Below the pieces are notes generated by a model, which saw only the letters and a program-made list of their open reading frames with translations, did not search any database and was not told the origin of the DNA. A stretch of DNA of 64,000 nt from Amesomyces nigricolor (Eukaryota; Ascomycota; Sordariomycetes; Sordariales; Chaetomiaceae): positions 1,240,001 to 1,304,000 of the forward strand of contig SRKS01000002.1 of the NCBI GenBank assembly GCA_004802645.1. The letters are read 5' to 3'. Shown here piece after piece: positions 47,716-59,174 of the stretch. Each line of letters starts with the position of its first letter. Positions within the stretch are counted from its first letter, which is position 1. Made by a program: the position numbers and the translations under genes.

Positions 47716-48750
47716 ATGGAGGTCGCCCAGACGCTCGTCCGCGCCGTCATGCGCGCCTTCTACACCACCCAAGAGATCCTGGTGATCGAGGCCCTGGTGA
47801 CGCACTCGGCCCTGCGCGACGACGAGCTGGCCTACCTGATGAAGATGAACCTCAAGGACCTGCACCGCCTGTGCGCCACCCTGCGCGACGCCCGCTTCCT
47901 CATCGTGCACGCCCGCCCGGAGATGCAGGCCGGCAAGACCCGCCCCATTAACCGCACCTACTACTACATCGACTACCGCCAGACCATCGATGCCATCAAG
48001 TGGCGCGTCTACAAGACCGACAAGGACATGCAGGGCAACGCCAAGCCCACCGAGGAGTTCAAGGACTACCACTGCCCGCGCTGCAAGGCCCAGTACACCC
48101 AGCTCGAGGTCCTCGACTCGGTATCCGACGCGGGCTTCGTATGCCAGCGCTGTAGCGCCGTGCTTGAGCGGTCGCAGGAGCAGGAGGCGCCGGGACACCA
48201 ACAACTCTCCCGCATGAACAACCAGTTCAAGTTCATGACGGACATGCTGCAGGAGGTCGACCGGGTCGTGGTGCCCGAGTGCAGCTTCGACAAGGCCATC
48301 CAGATGGCGCGCCCCATCGTGCGCGAGCCCACCCATGAGGTGCTCGCCAGCATCCCCGTCGACACGGGCCTCAACAAGCCCTCCGCCGTCAAGGGCCTGG
48401 CCAACGTCGGCCCCAAGACCATGCAGGTCACCATCTCGGACGGCAACAATGAGGCCGAGCTGCTCGAGGAGCGCAAGCGCAAGGAGCGGTTCCTCAAGGA
48501 GAACGCCCTGCCGTCGTGGATCACGGACAGCTCCGTGCCCACGAACGCCGCCCTGGCGACAACACCCGCGACGCGGTCGTTTGAGATGATGGACGCTGGT
48601 GGTGCGGGCGAGGACGGCGTGCCGGCCAAGAGAGTCAAGCTGGAGACGAAGCCGGAGCCGATCGACGACAAGAGCAACGTCATGAGCTTCAAGATGGAGC
48701 ACGACGAGGACGAAGACGAGGATGACATCGAGTTTGAGGACATCGTCTGA
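47716..48750 (+). CDS. tfa1: Transcription initiation factor TFIIE subunit alpha
   Basis: This single-exon frame encodes 344 residues. Residues 1-90 form the TFIIE/winged-helix domain (LVRAVMRAFYTTQEILVIEAL, then ELAYLMKMNLKDLHRL). The zinc ribbon uses C120, C123, C143 and C146 (CPRC and CQRC). A helical linker (MNNQFKFMTDMLQEVDRV) and a charged C-terminus ending in DEDEDDIEFEDIV follow; the acidic tail matches the part that in other eukaryotes contacts TFIIH. With TFIIE beta the protein recruits TFIIH to RNA polymerase II at the promoter and stimulates DNA opening. The protein is shorter than yeast Tfa1 but has all core parts. Confidence 0.96.
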   Translation: MEVAQTLVRAVMRAFYTTQEILVIEALVTHSALRDDELAYLMKMNLKDLHRLCATLRDARFLIVHARPEMQAGKTRPINRTYYYIDYRQTIDAIKWRVYKTDKDMQGNAKPTEEFKDYHCPRCKAQYTQLEVLDSVSDAGFVCQRCSAVLERSQEQEAPGHQQLSRMNNQFKFMTDMLQEVDRVVVPECSFDKAIQMARPIVREPTHEVLASIPVDTGLNKPSAVKGLANVGPKTMQVTISDGNNEAELLEERKRKERFLKENALPSWITDSSVPTNAALATTPATRSFEMMDAGGAGEDGVPAKRVKLETKPEPIDDKSNVMSFKMEHDEDEDEDDIEFEDIV

Positions 48751-49388
48751 AGAGGGCGGCACCAACTCGAAACGTGTCAAGATCGTTTAGCCCGGCGTGG
48801 TTGGGTCAGAGGCACGGGACGGTGGACGCGGCAGGCATTTCTGGCAGTTGGAGATAGAGACCCAACCAGAGTCGGTTTTTGCGGTTATCCCACAGGATGG
48901 GAGCACAACTGCTTCATTTGCGGCATCCCCTAGCCGGACACTTGTCGAAGGGTCAGGGACAAGGGCAGTCTAGGCATTACGAGGGCAGGCAGGATGGGGT
49001 TGGACGCCGAGCGGGAACGTTAGGGGTTTGACACCGCAACCCGGAGGCCCTCGCCTTGAAGTGGTTTTCGGGGTGAGGAACATGGGGCCAGCCAGGGAGG
49101 CAGAACACTTGCATAAATACCACGTGCAATTTTTTTTTTTGGAGTAGGGCTCTACAATCAAGGCCCAGTTTATAGCACAGCAGGAGCCCAAATCATCTGG
49201 CGTTAAACGGGACGGGGCGGACGGAAAACCTGCCATTATAGATAGAATAGAGCCAAAGCCAGTCACCAGTCCATTTCGCCGTTGCAGAAGCCCATTCATG
49301 AAGAGAAGAAACGACGGCCTCCCAAACCCCCCGTCAAGCACAGCCATTCAACCCCTGACTGCCCCTCGCCTCAACCGGCCATAATTCA
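48751..49388. other. Spacer between convergent TFIIE alpha and smc1 genes
   Basis: These 638 nt hold the two 3' untranslated regions. A T-run lies at about 49131-49140. No coding sequence is visible. Confidence 0.55.
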
Positions 49389-52300
49389 TCATACATACTT
49401 CCTCAGCTACACAAATGTCAGTAATCTCATCCACAGCCAGCAAGAAAAGGGAGAGTAACTCACATCCAACGTCAACGTCCTCGAGCTATTCACCTCCTGG
49501 TCGCGATACACCCCAACCAAGCTCTCACTGTCCTGGAACAGCGTCGGCTTGAGACTGATAACAACAAACTGCATGCCCGGTCCAGCATGCTCACGGATAT
49601 ACTTCTTGATCTTCTCCACATTGGCATTATCCAGCGCAGCATCCACCTCATCCAGCACAAAGAACGGACTGGGTTGGTAGCTGTGGATCGCAAACAGCAG
49701 CGCCAGCGCGGCCATGGTCTTCTCGCCGCCGGACAGGTGCTCCATGTCGCGGAAGCGCTTCAGCGGCGGCATGGCGTGGTACTTGATGCCCGAGAGGTAG
49801 GGGGTGTCGGTGTCCTCCTCGATGTCGAGGTACGCCTGCCCGCCGAGCGGGTACGCGTCGGACCGCGTGAGGTCCTTGTACACGTGCGTGATCTGCTCCT
49901 GGATGTGCGTGAAGGCGCGGTTGAAGAGCTCGAAGCGCTTTTCCTTGACCGCCGCGAAGGCCTCGCGCGCGGCGCGCAGGGTGGCCCGCGAGTCTTCGAA
50001 GTCCTGCTCGGTGGATTCCAGGCGGGATTTGACGGATTCGAGACGCTCCATAGCGCGCATGTTGGGGTTGAGCTTTTCGAGCTCGGCTGTGAGGGAGTTG
50101 ATTTTGTCTTGGAGCTTGTCTTCGTGATCGTCATCGGGCTGTTGTGGTCAGTTTCGCGCTTGAGGGATGGGATGGAGAGGCTTACATTTTTGAGGTCCTC
50201 ATCCAAACCGTCAAAATCAATCTCAATGCCATAGTCATCCATGGCAGCCTCCAATAACTCATCTTCGTCCTCCTCGCCGTCGACATCCATAGCATCCTGG
50301 TCTTTCCTGAGCAGCACGTCCTCGTTGGGGATGTTGTCGAGCGAGCCGTCGGCCAGCGGGAGCTGGATCTGCTCCAGCTTGCATCTCCTGAGCAGAGCAA
50401 ACTTCTGCGCGCTGTTCTTCTGCACCGCCGCCTCGAGGTTGCTGATCTCCTTTAACCTCGAGTCGATCTCCTTGGTCTTCTTCTGCAGGTCCTGTTTCGC
50501 CTCGGCCACCTTCTTGGACTTCTCGACATGGCTGGCCTTGACCTCCTCCAGGGTCTCTTGGAGCGCCTCCAGCTCGTCCTGATCCTGGGCCTTGGCCTCC
50601 TCAATATCCTCCTTCTCCTGCTGGTATCCCTCGACATCCTTCTGGTGCCGCTGCAGAGTCGCCTCCATCGTCCGCACCCGGTCGTTGGCCGCGTCGTGCT
50701 GCGACGTCTCCCAGGACACGTTGTTCTGGATGCGCTGCTTCTGCAGGTCGAAATCCTGGCGCTTCTGCGCTGCCTCCTGCTCAAGACTGCCCTGCTGCGC
50801 TTCGTAGGCACGGATGTTCTCGTACCCAAGTCGCTTGCAGAAGCTGGCAAAGATCTTATCCTCGACATCGGCAATGGCCTTTTCAAACTTCTCGACCGTG
50901 GCGCGCGTCCGCTGCAGCTCGCCCTCCTTCTCCTCGTACTTGGGCTCGTAGTCGCCGAGCTCCCGCTTGGCGTGGTCAAGCTCCTTCTGCTTGCTCTTGA
51001 GGTTCTTCTCGAAGGCGACCAGCTCGCTCTGCTGGATCCGGAGACGCTGCTCGAGCGCGCCGATCTCGTTTTGGAGGGTCTCTTCTGCAGCGCCTCGCCT
51101 CCCTGGCCTGGGCAGCTTCGCGATCTCGTCCCGGAACTTCTCAGCGAGCCGTTGCAGATTCTGAACGTCGTGCTCCTCGAACCGCCGCTTTCCGCCCTTG
51201 TCGTCTGGCAAGCGACCGCCGGACATGGTACCTGCCTTGTGAATCACATACCCCTGCAAGGTTACCGCCTTGACCTGGATCTTCCGGTTGTAGACGATAT
51301 CCTTGGCCACGTCCAGGCTGTCGCACACCACAGAACCGCCGCAGGCATATGCGATGGCCCGCTCCAGGGAGGAATCAAAGTCGATCGTGTCGATAGTCAG
51401 CCGGGCACCGGAGATGCCCTTGACGGCAGAGTTGGAGGTGTTGACCTTGATGTTGTCGAGCGGGATAAAGGTGATGGGGGGGAAGCGCTGGTCCTTGAGA
51501 TACTGCACGCAATCCACGCCGGTCTTCTCGGTGTCAATTATCACAGCGTCGAAGTCACGTCCCAGGGCAGTGATGACAGCCTCGTCGAACTTCTTCTGCT
51601 TGGGCTTGCAGAGCTCGCCCACCCGCCCGCGGACGCCCGGGTAGATGCGCTTGAGATCGCTGATCATGTTCCTCATACGCGTCTCCTTCTCGTTCTGCCT
51701 CCGGCCCCTGTCCGCATCGTCTAGTTTCCTCAGCACGTCACGGAGCTTCTCTTCCAGCTCAGTGTGAGTGTTGTTGATCCTGATCCTCTCAGACTGAACG
51801 CTGTTGAACTCCTTCTTCTTGGCGTCGATTTCGTTGCTTATTTGACGGACTGAGTCTTGGCTGGCGTTCCGACGATCTTTGATCGCCTGGACCTCGCTCT
51901 GCAGCTTCTCAACGGCAGCGTCGAAGTTGTCGATCTTCCCCTTGAGACTGTTTACTGTGACCTCGTCGCCCTTGAGTTGGCGCTCCAGGTTTGCCAGCTT
52001 TGCCCGGTTCTCGGACGTTTTCCTCATGGCCTCCGCCTGGAGACCGGTGTATTCCTTGCGGTCGGCATCGCTGAGCTCCTTACCCTGCTTCTTTAGCGTC
52101 TCTGACCACTGCTTCTCGAATTGTTTATGTGCCTTTTCGACTGTTGCCAAGTCCTTTTTCAGCTTCTGGATGTTGGCTGCCTTCTCGTCGCGGTCCTTTT
52201 TCACGTCGCCAATTCGTTTCCGGAGCACGGCCATGTCCTGCGAGCTCTGGGTGATCTTTTCGTCGATGGGGACGAGGCTGTTTTCCCTTTCCTCGATACT

Positions 52301-53342
52301 CTTCTCCTTGGCCCTGATACCCTTCTCGATCTTGTTGACCTCGCGCCCAACAGTGGCCTGCTCCTTGCGAGCAGCTTCGAGTTTCTTCTCAAAGGCCTCC
52401 ATGTTCCGGCGGAACTCCTTCACATTCTCCTGGTGCTCCTGTATTTGAGTACTGGACTCGTCCATTACCCGCTGGAAGTGGTACAGCTTCCAGAGAATGT
52501 GGGTGATGACGGCGTCGTCGCGTTCCTCGGTCTTGTTCTGGAAGTTTTCGGCCTCCTTCTTCTGCTCCTGGTATTGCTTGATCTCCGAGTTGATGCCTCG
52601 CCTCCTGTGGAGCTGAAAGTTCTGGTTCTCGGCGGCCTGCTCGGCGTCTGCTTGGAGCTTCTCGTACTCGGCCTTGTATTCCAGACTGCCCGAAATCTGC
52701 TCAATCAGGCGTGTCAAATCCTGCGGGGACTGCGAGGCGATCGCCTCAACATCGCCCTGGAAGACCAAAAAATTCCGGGCCTTGATTAGGATGTTCTCCT
52801 CCTCAAGCGCGCCATTGTACTGCTGGGCGGTGACAACCCGGTCGTTGATGCGGTATTCGCTCGTGCCGTTGCTGGTGATGGTCCGCTTCCACCGCTGTTC
52901 GTCGCCCGCATCATCCTCGTAGACGGCCATGACCCAGGCCGTCTTGGGATCGTTCCGGGATGACCGCAAGGAGGAGTCTTCGTCGTCGGCATTCTCGTCG
53001 CCATTGGCAAGTCCGTTCGTGGCTGGCGCGGCAGTTCCGTCATCCTGGATTTTGGAGGTCTTCATTACCCGGCCACGGTAGACCAGATCGCGGAGGTGCG
53101 AAGATCGGAGATGAGAAGACTTGATACCCAGGACGAATGAGATGGCGTCCATGCTAGATGGCGCGCGTCAGTCAGCATTAAGGAGCCCCCCGTGGGCGAT
53201 CAAGCAAGGCAACTCACGAGTTGGATTTGCCGGAGCCATTTGGACCGATGATGGAGGTGAAGTAGGAGTCGCCAAACAAGAGGGTATGGTGGCCCTTGTA
53301 GGACTTGAAGTTGAAGAGCTCGAGGCGGATGAGCTTCCCCAT
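49389..53342 (-). CDS. smc1: Cohesin subunit Smc1
   Basis: Four exons (53342-53218, 53153-50186, 50138-49464, 49406-49389) encode 1261 residues, the expected Smc1 size. The N-terminal ATPase half starts MGKLIRLELFNFKSYKG and holds the Walker A loop GPNGSGKS at 33-40. Long coiled coils flank a hinge near the middle (YPGVRGRVGELCKPKQKKFDEAV onward). The C-terminal half has the signature LSGGEKTMAALALLFAI and Walker B FVLDEVDAALDNAN, and ends LTLDLRKYV. Smc1 pairs with Smc3, is closed by the kleisin subunit, and holds sister chromatids together. The features that favour Smc1 over Smc3 or condensin are the N-terminal sequence and the SYQPSPFFVLDEVDAALDN segment. Intron 1 falls two codons after the Walker A loop, and the last exon is only 18 nt. 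Confidence 0.97.
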
Positions 53343-54651
53343 TATCGCGGCTGATCCGTCGCGCGGAGTCGTTTACTTGTTTCTTGGTTTCTTGTCGCGT
53401 CAACAAATCGGGGGTCGACCGCGGACTACGCGTTGAAAGACGGCGTCGAGTCGGTCAGACAACCATGGGCAAATAAACGCGTGTAAAATAAAGATGCGGT
53501 GTTGACGTTGAGCAGTTCTGCCTCATCGATCGCGCCAGGTCCCGCCTTGCAGCTGTCGCGAGTCCCTGAATTTACTGTCGCGACTGGATGACTGGAGGCG
53601 ACAGCGGGTTGGTGGGGCAGGCACTGGTGCACGGATCGATTTCAACGGCTCCTGCCTAATTTCCAGGGTTAGGGTATGTAATCAGAGACCACGATGTCTG
53701 TCATTCTCAGCGAACCTGTCATCAATGAAAAATCTGGCCTGGCAACCAACCCGATCTCCAAGGTTCCAGGTTGCGAGTTCAGCAAAAATCCCAGTTAGGA
53801 GAAATCTGCGGTTATTTTGTACCGGCGGTCTAAATCTGACCTGAGGATCAGTGTGAGGTCAGGCACAGTTCTCGCCGGGAGCATTGGCTGGGATGGATTC
53901 GTTGAGATGCATTCTTGGGTCTGCAATGACAGGCCCAGAGAATCCAGCATAGCAGCAATGCAGCAATGGAAGCTTCGGTTGGATCGTGCCAAGGGCTGAG
54001 CCAGTCCCCGGCGACAGTGCCGACAGGGGTCGAACAGGACGCTAAAGCTGCAGCACCAACGTCAACCGAGCCTTGAAGCTTTTTTTCTTGGTTCGCGGTC
54101 AGCTGGCATTCCCTGCCTTGCATCACAAGCTTCACACCAGCTCAGTCGCATCATCCAAACTCGGGCTTCCCACCACCACCACGACTCGAACATCTGACAA
54201 ACCCCCCCGGTCCCCTGACCGCTCGGCCTTCACACCATTTTCCACATCTATCTGGCCTTCCTTCACGTCTCTTAAAACATCAGACTTCCCCAAGCCTCAA
54301 AGGCGGCCTCTGAAGGACTTTCGGGACCACCATCGCCAATCCGAGGGAAGCATCGAGGGCACCGACCACCATCAACCACTTCGAAACGGCGCGCTTGTTC
54401 TGCATCCCGTCGTAGTCTCTGTTGGAAACGTGTAAGTCGACGAGTCCACCGCTGGCTCCGCTTCCCCAGTGGCTGCATATCAATGACGTTGGATACCCAC
54501 CCGGCAATGCACAAGGCGGTTGTTGTTAAACAACAACACTGGTTTGGAATTCAAATTGACTGACCCCTTTTCCCTCCAGTTTCCATTCCCATCACGTCTA
54601 AAAGCCACGTCTCGCTGAAACTGGACCAAATTGCAGCACACCACCAGCACC
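53343..54651. promoter_or_regulatory. Divergent promoter region, smc1 / gpc1
   Basis: The start codons face away from each other across 1.3 kb. The part from about 54130 to 54260 is C-rich, as in other leaders here, and probably belongs to the gpc1 leader. No gene is visible. Confidence 0.5.
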
Positions 54652-56340
54652 ATGGCGGAACCGGAGAGCAGCACCAAACCCATACCGATTCCCAACTCTA
54701 ACAGATGGGAAGATGCGTCCTCCAACAGCGAAGCGGTCCTTACCCCTGACGTGAGCGACACGCCGCCGGACAACAACTCGTCGCCCGAATATGTGGTCGA
54801 AACACCCACCTTGGGCCCGACGGTCCCCAAGAGTCCCATGCTCTCGCGCAATCCCTCGTTCTCGGGGAGCAGTTCCTACCAGGAGGACTGGGACCCATTT
54901 CCGCCTCTGGACCGCCTGACCGTGCTCGACATTCTCGACAACTTCGCCCTCTCTCAGCAGATCGAAAAGCTGCAGAAGGGCTTCTCCGCCCAAACGGAGA
55001 AGGTGCGCAAGTCGCGCGAGGCTCTGGGCAATAAGAGCCGCGTTGCGCGTGAGCGCATGGTGGACGAATGGCGCCGCCGCGTTCCCTCGGCCGAGGAGCA
55101 GCTCGACCGCTACCGCAAGCGCATGCGGACGAGTGTCGAGAGACTTGGCACCCAGTGGAACGACACCAAAGTCATCACCCTGCGCGAGAAGATCTCCTTC
55201 ATCTGCGGCGTCATGAATATCTTCGTCAGCGGCTACCTGATGGGCGCTTGGCCTGAGTGGTTCCATGTCTGGTACACCGTCCAGGTCCTCTGGTACATGC
55301 CCATCCGCTTCTACACATACCACAAACGCGGCTACCACTACTTCCTCGCCGATCTGTGCTACTTCGTCAATTTTCTCCTCCTGCTCAGCATCTGGATCTT
55401 CCCCTTTTCCAAGCGCCTCTTCACCGCCACCTACTGTCTCGCCTTCGGCAACAACGCCGTCGCAATCATCATGTGGCGCAACTCATTGGTTTTCCATTCC
55501 ATGGACAAGGTCACATCCCTATTCATCCACATCATGCCCTGCGCCACCCTGCACTGCATTGTCCACCTCCTCGACCCAGCCGCCCAGCACGACCGCTTCC
55601 CCGCCATCTGGGCCATCAAGACGTCACCACCCGGTTCTACCACCGCCTACGCCAACCCCATCTCGATGCTCCTCTGGTCCTCACTCCCCTACGCCGTCTG
55701 GCAGCTCACCTACTATTTCTTCATCACCGTCCGACGGCGCGAGAAGATCGCTGCCGGCCGCCCGACCTCCTTCACCTGGCTGCGCAAATCATACAGCAAA
55801 GTCTGGATCGGCAAGGTTGTCCTCTCCCTCCCGGGAGCCCTGCAAGAACCCGCGTTCATGCTGATCCAGTACACCTACGCCGTGCTGACCATGCTCCCCT
55901 GCTCGCTGTGGTTCAACTACCGCTGGGCGTCAGCCGCCTTCCTCATGGCCGTCTTCGTGTGGTCCGTCTACAACGGGAGCACCTACTACATCGACGTGTT
56001 CGGCAAGCGGTTTCAGAAGGAGCTTGAGGCTATGAAGGCTGAGGTTGCCAAGTGGCAGCACAGTCCTGAGATGGGGGGCGGGATGCATAGTCCGGGCCTG
56101 GATGCCCATGGGGAAGAGGGGGTTACGCCGGGCGTGGAGAAGAACGCGAGTATTGGGGATGTTATTTCGGGTAAGGCGCTGGATCATGGCGCGGGGAGCC
56201 CCAGCGGCGTGGATAATATCCCGCTGTTGAATGATGAGAGACCTGCTGCTGTTATTACCACTGGGGCGCAACACCTGGATGGGGGGTCGAGGGATGTTGC
56301 GAGGGAGAGGAAGGTTGGGAGTGGCGGGGGGTCTCTGTGA
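54652..56340 (+). CDS. gpc1: Glycerophosphocholine acyltransferase Gpc1 (DUF2838)
   Basis: This single-exon frame encodes 562 residues from ATG 54652, which has a strong context (CACCATGG); the frame is open further 5' but without an ATG. After a disordered Ser/Pro/Glu N-terminus and a helical Arg/Lys-rich segment (about 95-165), residues about 175-430 hold around eight membrane helices. Conserved family segments include the motif FYTYHKRGYHYFLADLCYF, MWRNSLVFHSMDKVTSLFIH, and PYAVWQLTYYFF. Yeast Gpc1 (YGR149W) transfers an acyl group from acyl-CoA to glycero-3-phosphocholine, giving lysophosphatidylcholine for phosphatidylcholine remodelling. The C-terminus is longer than the membrane core, Gly-rich and probably cytosolic. 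The coding strand becomes G-rich in this tail (from about 56030). Confidence 0.93.
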   Translation: MAEPESSTKPIPIPNSNRWEDASSNSEAVLTPDVSDTPPDNNSSPEYVVETPTLGPTVPKSPMLSRNPSFSGSSSYQEDWDPFPPLDRLTVLDILDNFALSQQIEKLQKGFSAQTEKVRKSREALGNKSRVARERMVDEWRRRVPSAEEQLDRYRKRMRTSVERLGTQWNDTKVITLREKISFICGVMNIFVSGYLMGAWPEWFHVWYTVQVLWYMPIRFYTYHKRGYHYFLADLCYFVNFLLLLSIWIFPFSKRLFTATYCLAFGNNAVAIIMWRNSLVFHSMDKVTSLFIHIMPCATLHCIVHLLDPAAQHDRFPAIWAIKTSPPGSTTAYANPISMLLWSSLPYAVWQLTYYFFITVRRREKIAAGRPTSFTWLRKSYSKVWIGKVVLSLPGALQEPAFMLIQYTYAVLTMLPCSLWFNYRWASAAFLMAVFVWSVYNGSTYYIDVFGKRFQKELEAMKAEVAKWQHSPEMGGGMHSPGLDAHGEEGVTPGVEKNASIGDVISGKALDHGAGSPSGVDNIPLLNDERPAAVITTGAQHLDGGSRDVARERKVGSGGGSL

Positions 56341-57356
56341 TGGGTTGTGTTTGTCTGTTTAGCGATGACTTGGGCGGTTTGTATTGTTTTTTTCAACAAC
56401 TGTTTTTTCAACTCTCTTTTAAGCCGGGCTCAGGCTGGCTGATTGGTCTGGATGGGAGGCGCTGGATACTAGAGGTCACGAGGGAGATGGATTTCATCAT
56501 CAATCCGTCTATGTTTTCATCAGCTGGTCTGTCTGTCCTGTTAGGGCTAAGAGAATGATAGTATGAGAGTGCTGGGAGGACGGGACCAGTTCACGCCTCG
56601 ACGATACCCCTTATCAAGAATCTTGTTACTTTTTTATCTTGCTCTTTTCGCTACTCTTACTTGGGGACAGTGATCTTCTCCTTTCCCTTTGTTTCGTAGC
56701 AGTGTCAGTATGGATTGACGGGCATGAAGCCCAATCATCGGGTACTTCAGGATACACGGAATCGAGCTGTTCATCTCAAGATTCACTTAGGGCAGTAAGA
56801 TTTTGACATTCAAGACGAAAAGCCACTTGCACGTTCCATTATATGGCTATCGCCAAAATAAACTGGCCGTTATCCCACGCCGCGACGAAAACCTCAACTC
56901 TTTAACGCCGAACCGCAGATGTTCCGTCCCAAGTGCAGTATCCCTAATCCCTAATCCCATTCCCTCGCCGCCAGTCCCATCCCAAGCGCAAATTCAGTTC
57001 TCCATGGACACCTCCATTGGTCAAAAACGTCACTGCACCTCAACGCCACGAATGTTCCCAGTCCTCTGATACCTGGCCTACCGCAAATAAACCCTTGTTC
57101 TTGATCCCAAATCCATCTGTCCGAACCTGCTTCCCCTTTCGGCAACGCCCAATCCCATGCACGAAACGATTACCCAGATCATATTCGGCCGCCTTGCCCA
57201 ACTCCCAAACCTCGAAACGCTCTGCCAAATGGGCCCAAAAAATGCAAAATAAATCATAGGGAAATAAGGGAAATCAGAGGCTCAAATACGCCCATAGGCA
57301 GAAACTAAGCGTTGAGTCCCCTTCCCCTCTTAACCCACCCTGCGTCCTTCCTCCCC
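56341..57356. other. Spacer between convergent gpc1 and cdh1 genes
   Basis: This 1-kb spacer holds two 3' regions. CCCTAATCCCTAATCCC at 56942-56958 resembles a telomere repeat but has a 7-bp period. No gene is visible. Confidence 0.5.
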
Positions 57357-59174
57357 TTACCGAATAACTGGCAACTCAATACTCCCCCCCAACAACCTCA
57401 CCTTCGGCTTCGGCTTAAACACCTCCCAAAACCTCAACGTCTCATCCCCGGCCCCAGTCACAACCTGCGTCCCATCCGGACTCATCGCCAGGTACAGCAC
57501 CCGATAAGTGTGCCCCGTGAGGCTCGCGACGCGGGTCATGGAGGGGTACTTCCACACCACCAGATTGTTCTGGATGTAGCCGTGGGTCGACACCAGCTCG
57601 TTGGAGTTCTTGCTCCACATCAGGTTGCAGACCTGGCTGCCCGTGTCGATGTCGTTGCGCACGGTGCCGCGCAGCGTGTCGTGGAAGATGATGCGGCGGT
57701 CGGCGGTGCCGCCGCCCGAGGCGAGGAGGCCGCGCTGGTGCGGGGACCAGGCGAGGGCTTTGACAGCCGCGATGTGCTCGGTGAAGCTGAAGAGGGGCTT
57801 GTGGTCGAGGGCTTGGTCCCAGACTTGGACGGTGTTATCGTTCGAGCCGCTGGCGAGTTGGCCGTCGCGGCAGTTCCACTTGAGGCCGCACACTTCCTGC
57901 TTGTGGCCGACTAGCTGACGGATCCACTGGTCTGGGGCGCGCACGTCGCGGTGCAGGATGGAGCGGTCGCGCGAGCCAGTGGACAGGATGTGGGAGTTCC
58001 AGGCGAGCGAGCCGACACGCGCCGTGTGGCCTGTCATGGTCCGTAGCCGCTTGAACTTCTGGGCGTCCCAGATCTGCACCAGCCCCTTCTTAGTGCCGAC
58101 GGCTATGTGTGTCCCCTTCTGGATCCAGGCTACGCTGGTGACTTTGTCGTCTTCCAATGTGCAGAGCTTGGCAACTTTGCCGTTTTGCGCGTTGTACATG
58201 AAGACACCGGTGCCGAGACCAACAGCGAGGACATCCTTACTGCCCCAGTCCACCAGGTTTAAATAGAAATCCTCGGCAAGGTTTGGGGCGTCCAGGACTT
58301 TGAAGGGCACCTTGGCGACTGTCCTGTGTTGTCGCCGCGGAGCGAGGAGCATCTGCTGGCTGTTGTATGTGATTGGTGTAGTGCTGTAGGTGTCCAAGGT
58401 AGGGTCTGGAAGCAAGCTGTGTGCTCTTTGCGGTGTCTTCTTGGGCGTTGAAAGGCCGACGAGGTGCTGGTGCCGCGGAGAGACATACTGAAACAGACCC
58501 TTGGACGGGGTCGATGGAGTTGGGAGAGTCGGATCCGTATTCCTGGGAGGCGTCCGCATCCTGTGGTCGTTTTCTGGCGTCCACCGAGGCGAAGTATGTG
58601 GGACGGTATCGTCAAAGAGCTCTGCGCGCAGCAAATCCCTGAAGGTCTGATCGGCTTCCTCACTCCTCTGCGAGCGGTAACCCCTGGGCGGACTCCTAGG
58701 CCTGCCCTTCTGGGGAGTTGGCCTCGGTGGTGGCGGAATTAGCTGAAAGCCAGCCTGCAAATCGCGACCCGAGCGGGAAGGTATGAATCTGGAACGCGAA
58801 TTAGTAACATTCGTCAAAGAAGAAGAAAGGCGCCTGGCGTACCGATCACCATCGATCCTCTGCCGTTTCCTCCGCGGACTTGGCCCGGGGATTCCCTCTC
58901 CCTGCTGCGTACGACCGAAAGCCATGCGCCATGCCTCAGTTGGATTCTCCCCGTGTTCTGGTGCTTCGGCAACCTGGCGGGTCGAGTAGGGGCTAAGCGA
59001 GGTTGGCCTGAGGCCCATCGAGTCGTTGCACGGCACCTGAGCAGGAGCAGACATCTGGTTGAGGCCAGAAACCGGGCGTTCTGGCGTAGAGACCAAGGTA
59101 TTGTTTATTCTGGAGGCTGCTGGGTTCATCCGCCCAGCAGAAGCTCCGCTTTGGGCGGCGCCGTTGGACGGCAT
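57357..59174 (-). CDS. cdh1: APC/C activator Cdh1 (Fizzy-related WD40 protein)
   Basis: Two exons (59174-58843 and 58788-57357) encode 587 residues. The 54-nt intron (58789-58842) has a GTACGC donor, a perfect ACTAAT branch site and a CCAG acceptor. Splicing restores the C-box DRFIPSR at 110-116, which contacts the APC/C. Seven WD40 blades span about 290-580 (SVAWIQKGTHIAVGTKKG, GSLAWNSHILSTGSRDRSI, GLKWNCRDGQLASGSNDN and others) and recognise D-box and KEN-box substrates. The chain ends with the Ile-Arg dipeptide that docks on Cdc27/APC3. The Fizzy-related subclass is preferred over Cdc20 because of the extended N-terminus and DRFIPSR sequence. Cdh1 keeps mitotic cyclins low in late mitosis and G1; the Ser-Pro and Thr-Pro sites in the N-terminus fit inhibition by CDK. 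Confidence 0.95.
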   Translation of the reverse strand: MPSNGAAQSGASAGRMNPAASRINNTLVSTPERPVSGLNQMSAPAQVPCNDSMGLRPTSLSPYSTRQVAEAPEHGENPTEAWRMAFGRTQQGEGIPGPSPRRKRQRIDGDRYARRLSSSLTNVTNSRSRFIPSRSGRDLQAGFQLIPPPPRPTPQKGRPRSPPRGYRSQRSEEADQTFRDLLRAELFDDTVPHTSPRWTPENDHRMRTPPRNTDPTLPTPSTPSKGLFQYVSPRHQHLVGLSTPKKTPQRAHSLLPDPTLDTYSTTPITYNSQQMLLAPRRQHRTVAKVPFKVLDAPNLAEDFYLNLVDWGSKDVLAVGLGTGVFMYNAQNGKVAKLCTLEDDKVTSVAWIQKGTHIAVGTKKGLVQIWDAQKFKRLRTMTGHTARVGSLAWNSHILSTGSRDRSILHRDVRAPDQWIRQLVGHKQEVCGLKWNCRDGQLASGSNDNTVQVWDQALDHKPLFSFTEHIAAVKALAWSPHQRGLLASGGGTADRRIIFHDTLRGTVRNDIDTGSQVCNLMWSKNSNELVSTHGYIQNNLVVWKYPSMTRVASLTGHTYRVLYLAMSPDGTQVVTGAGDETLRFWEVFKPKPKVRLLGGSIELPVIR

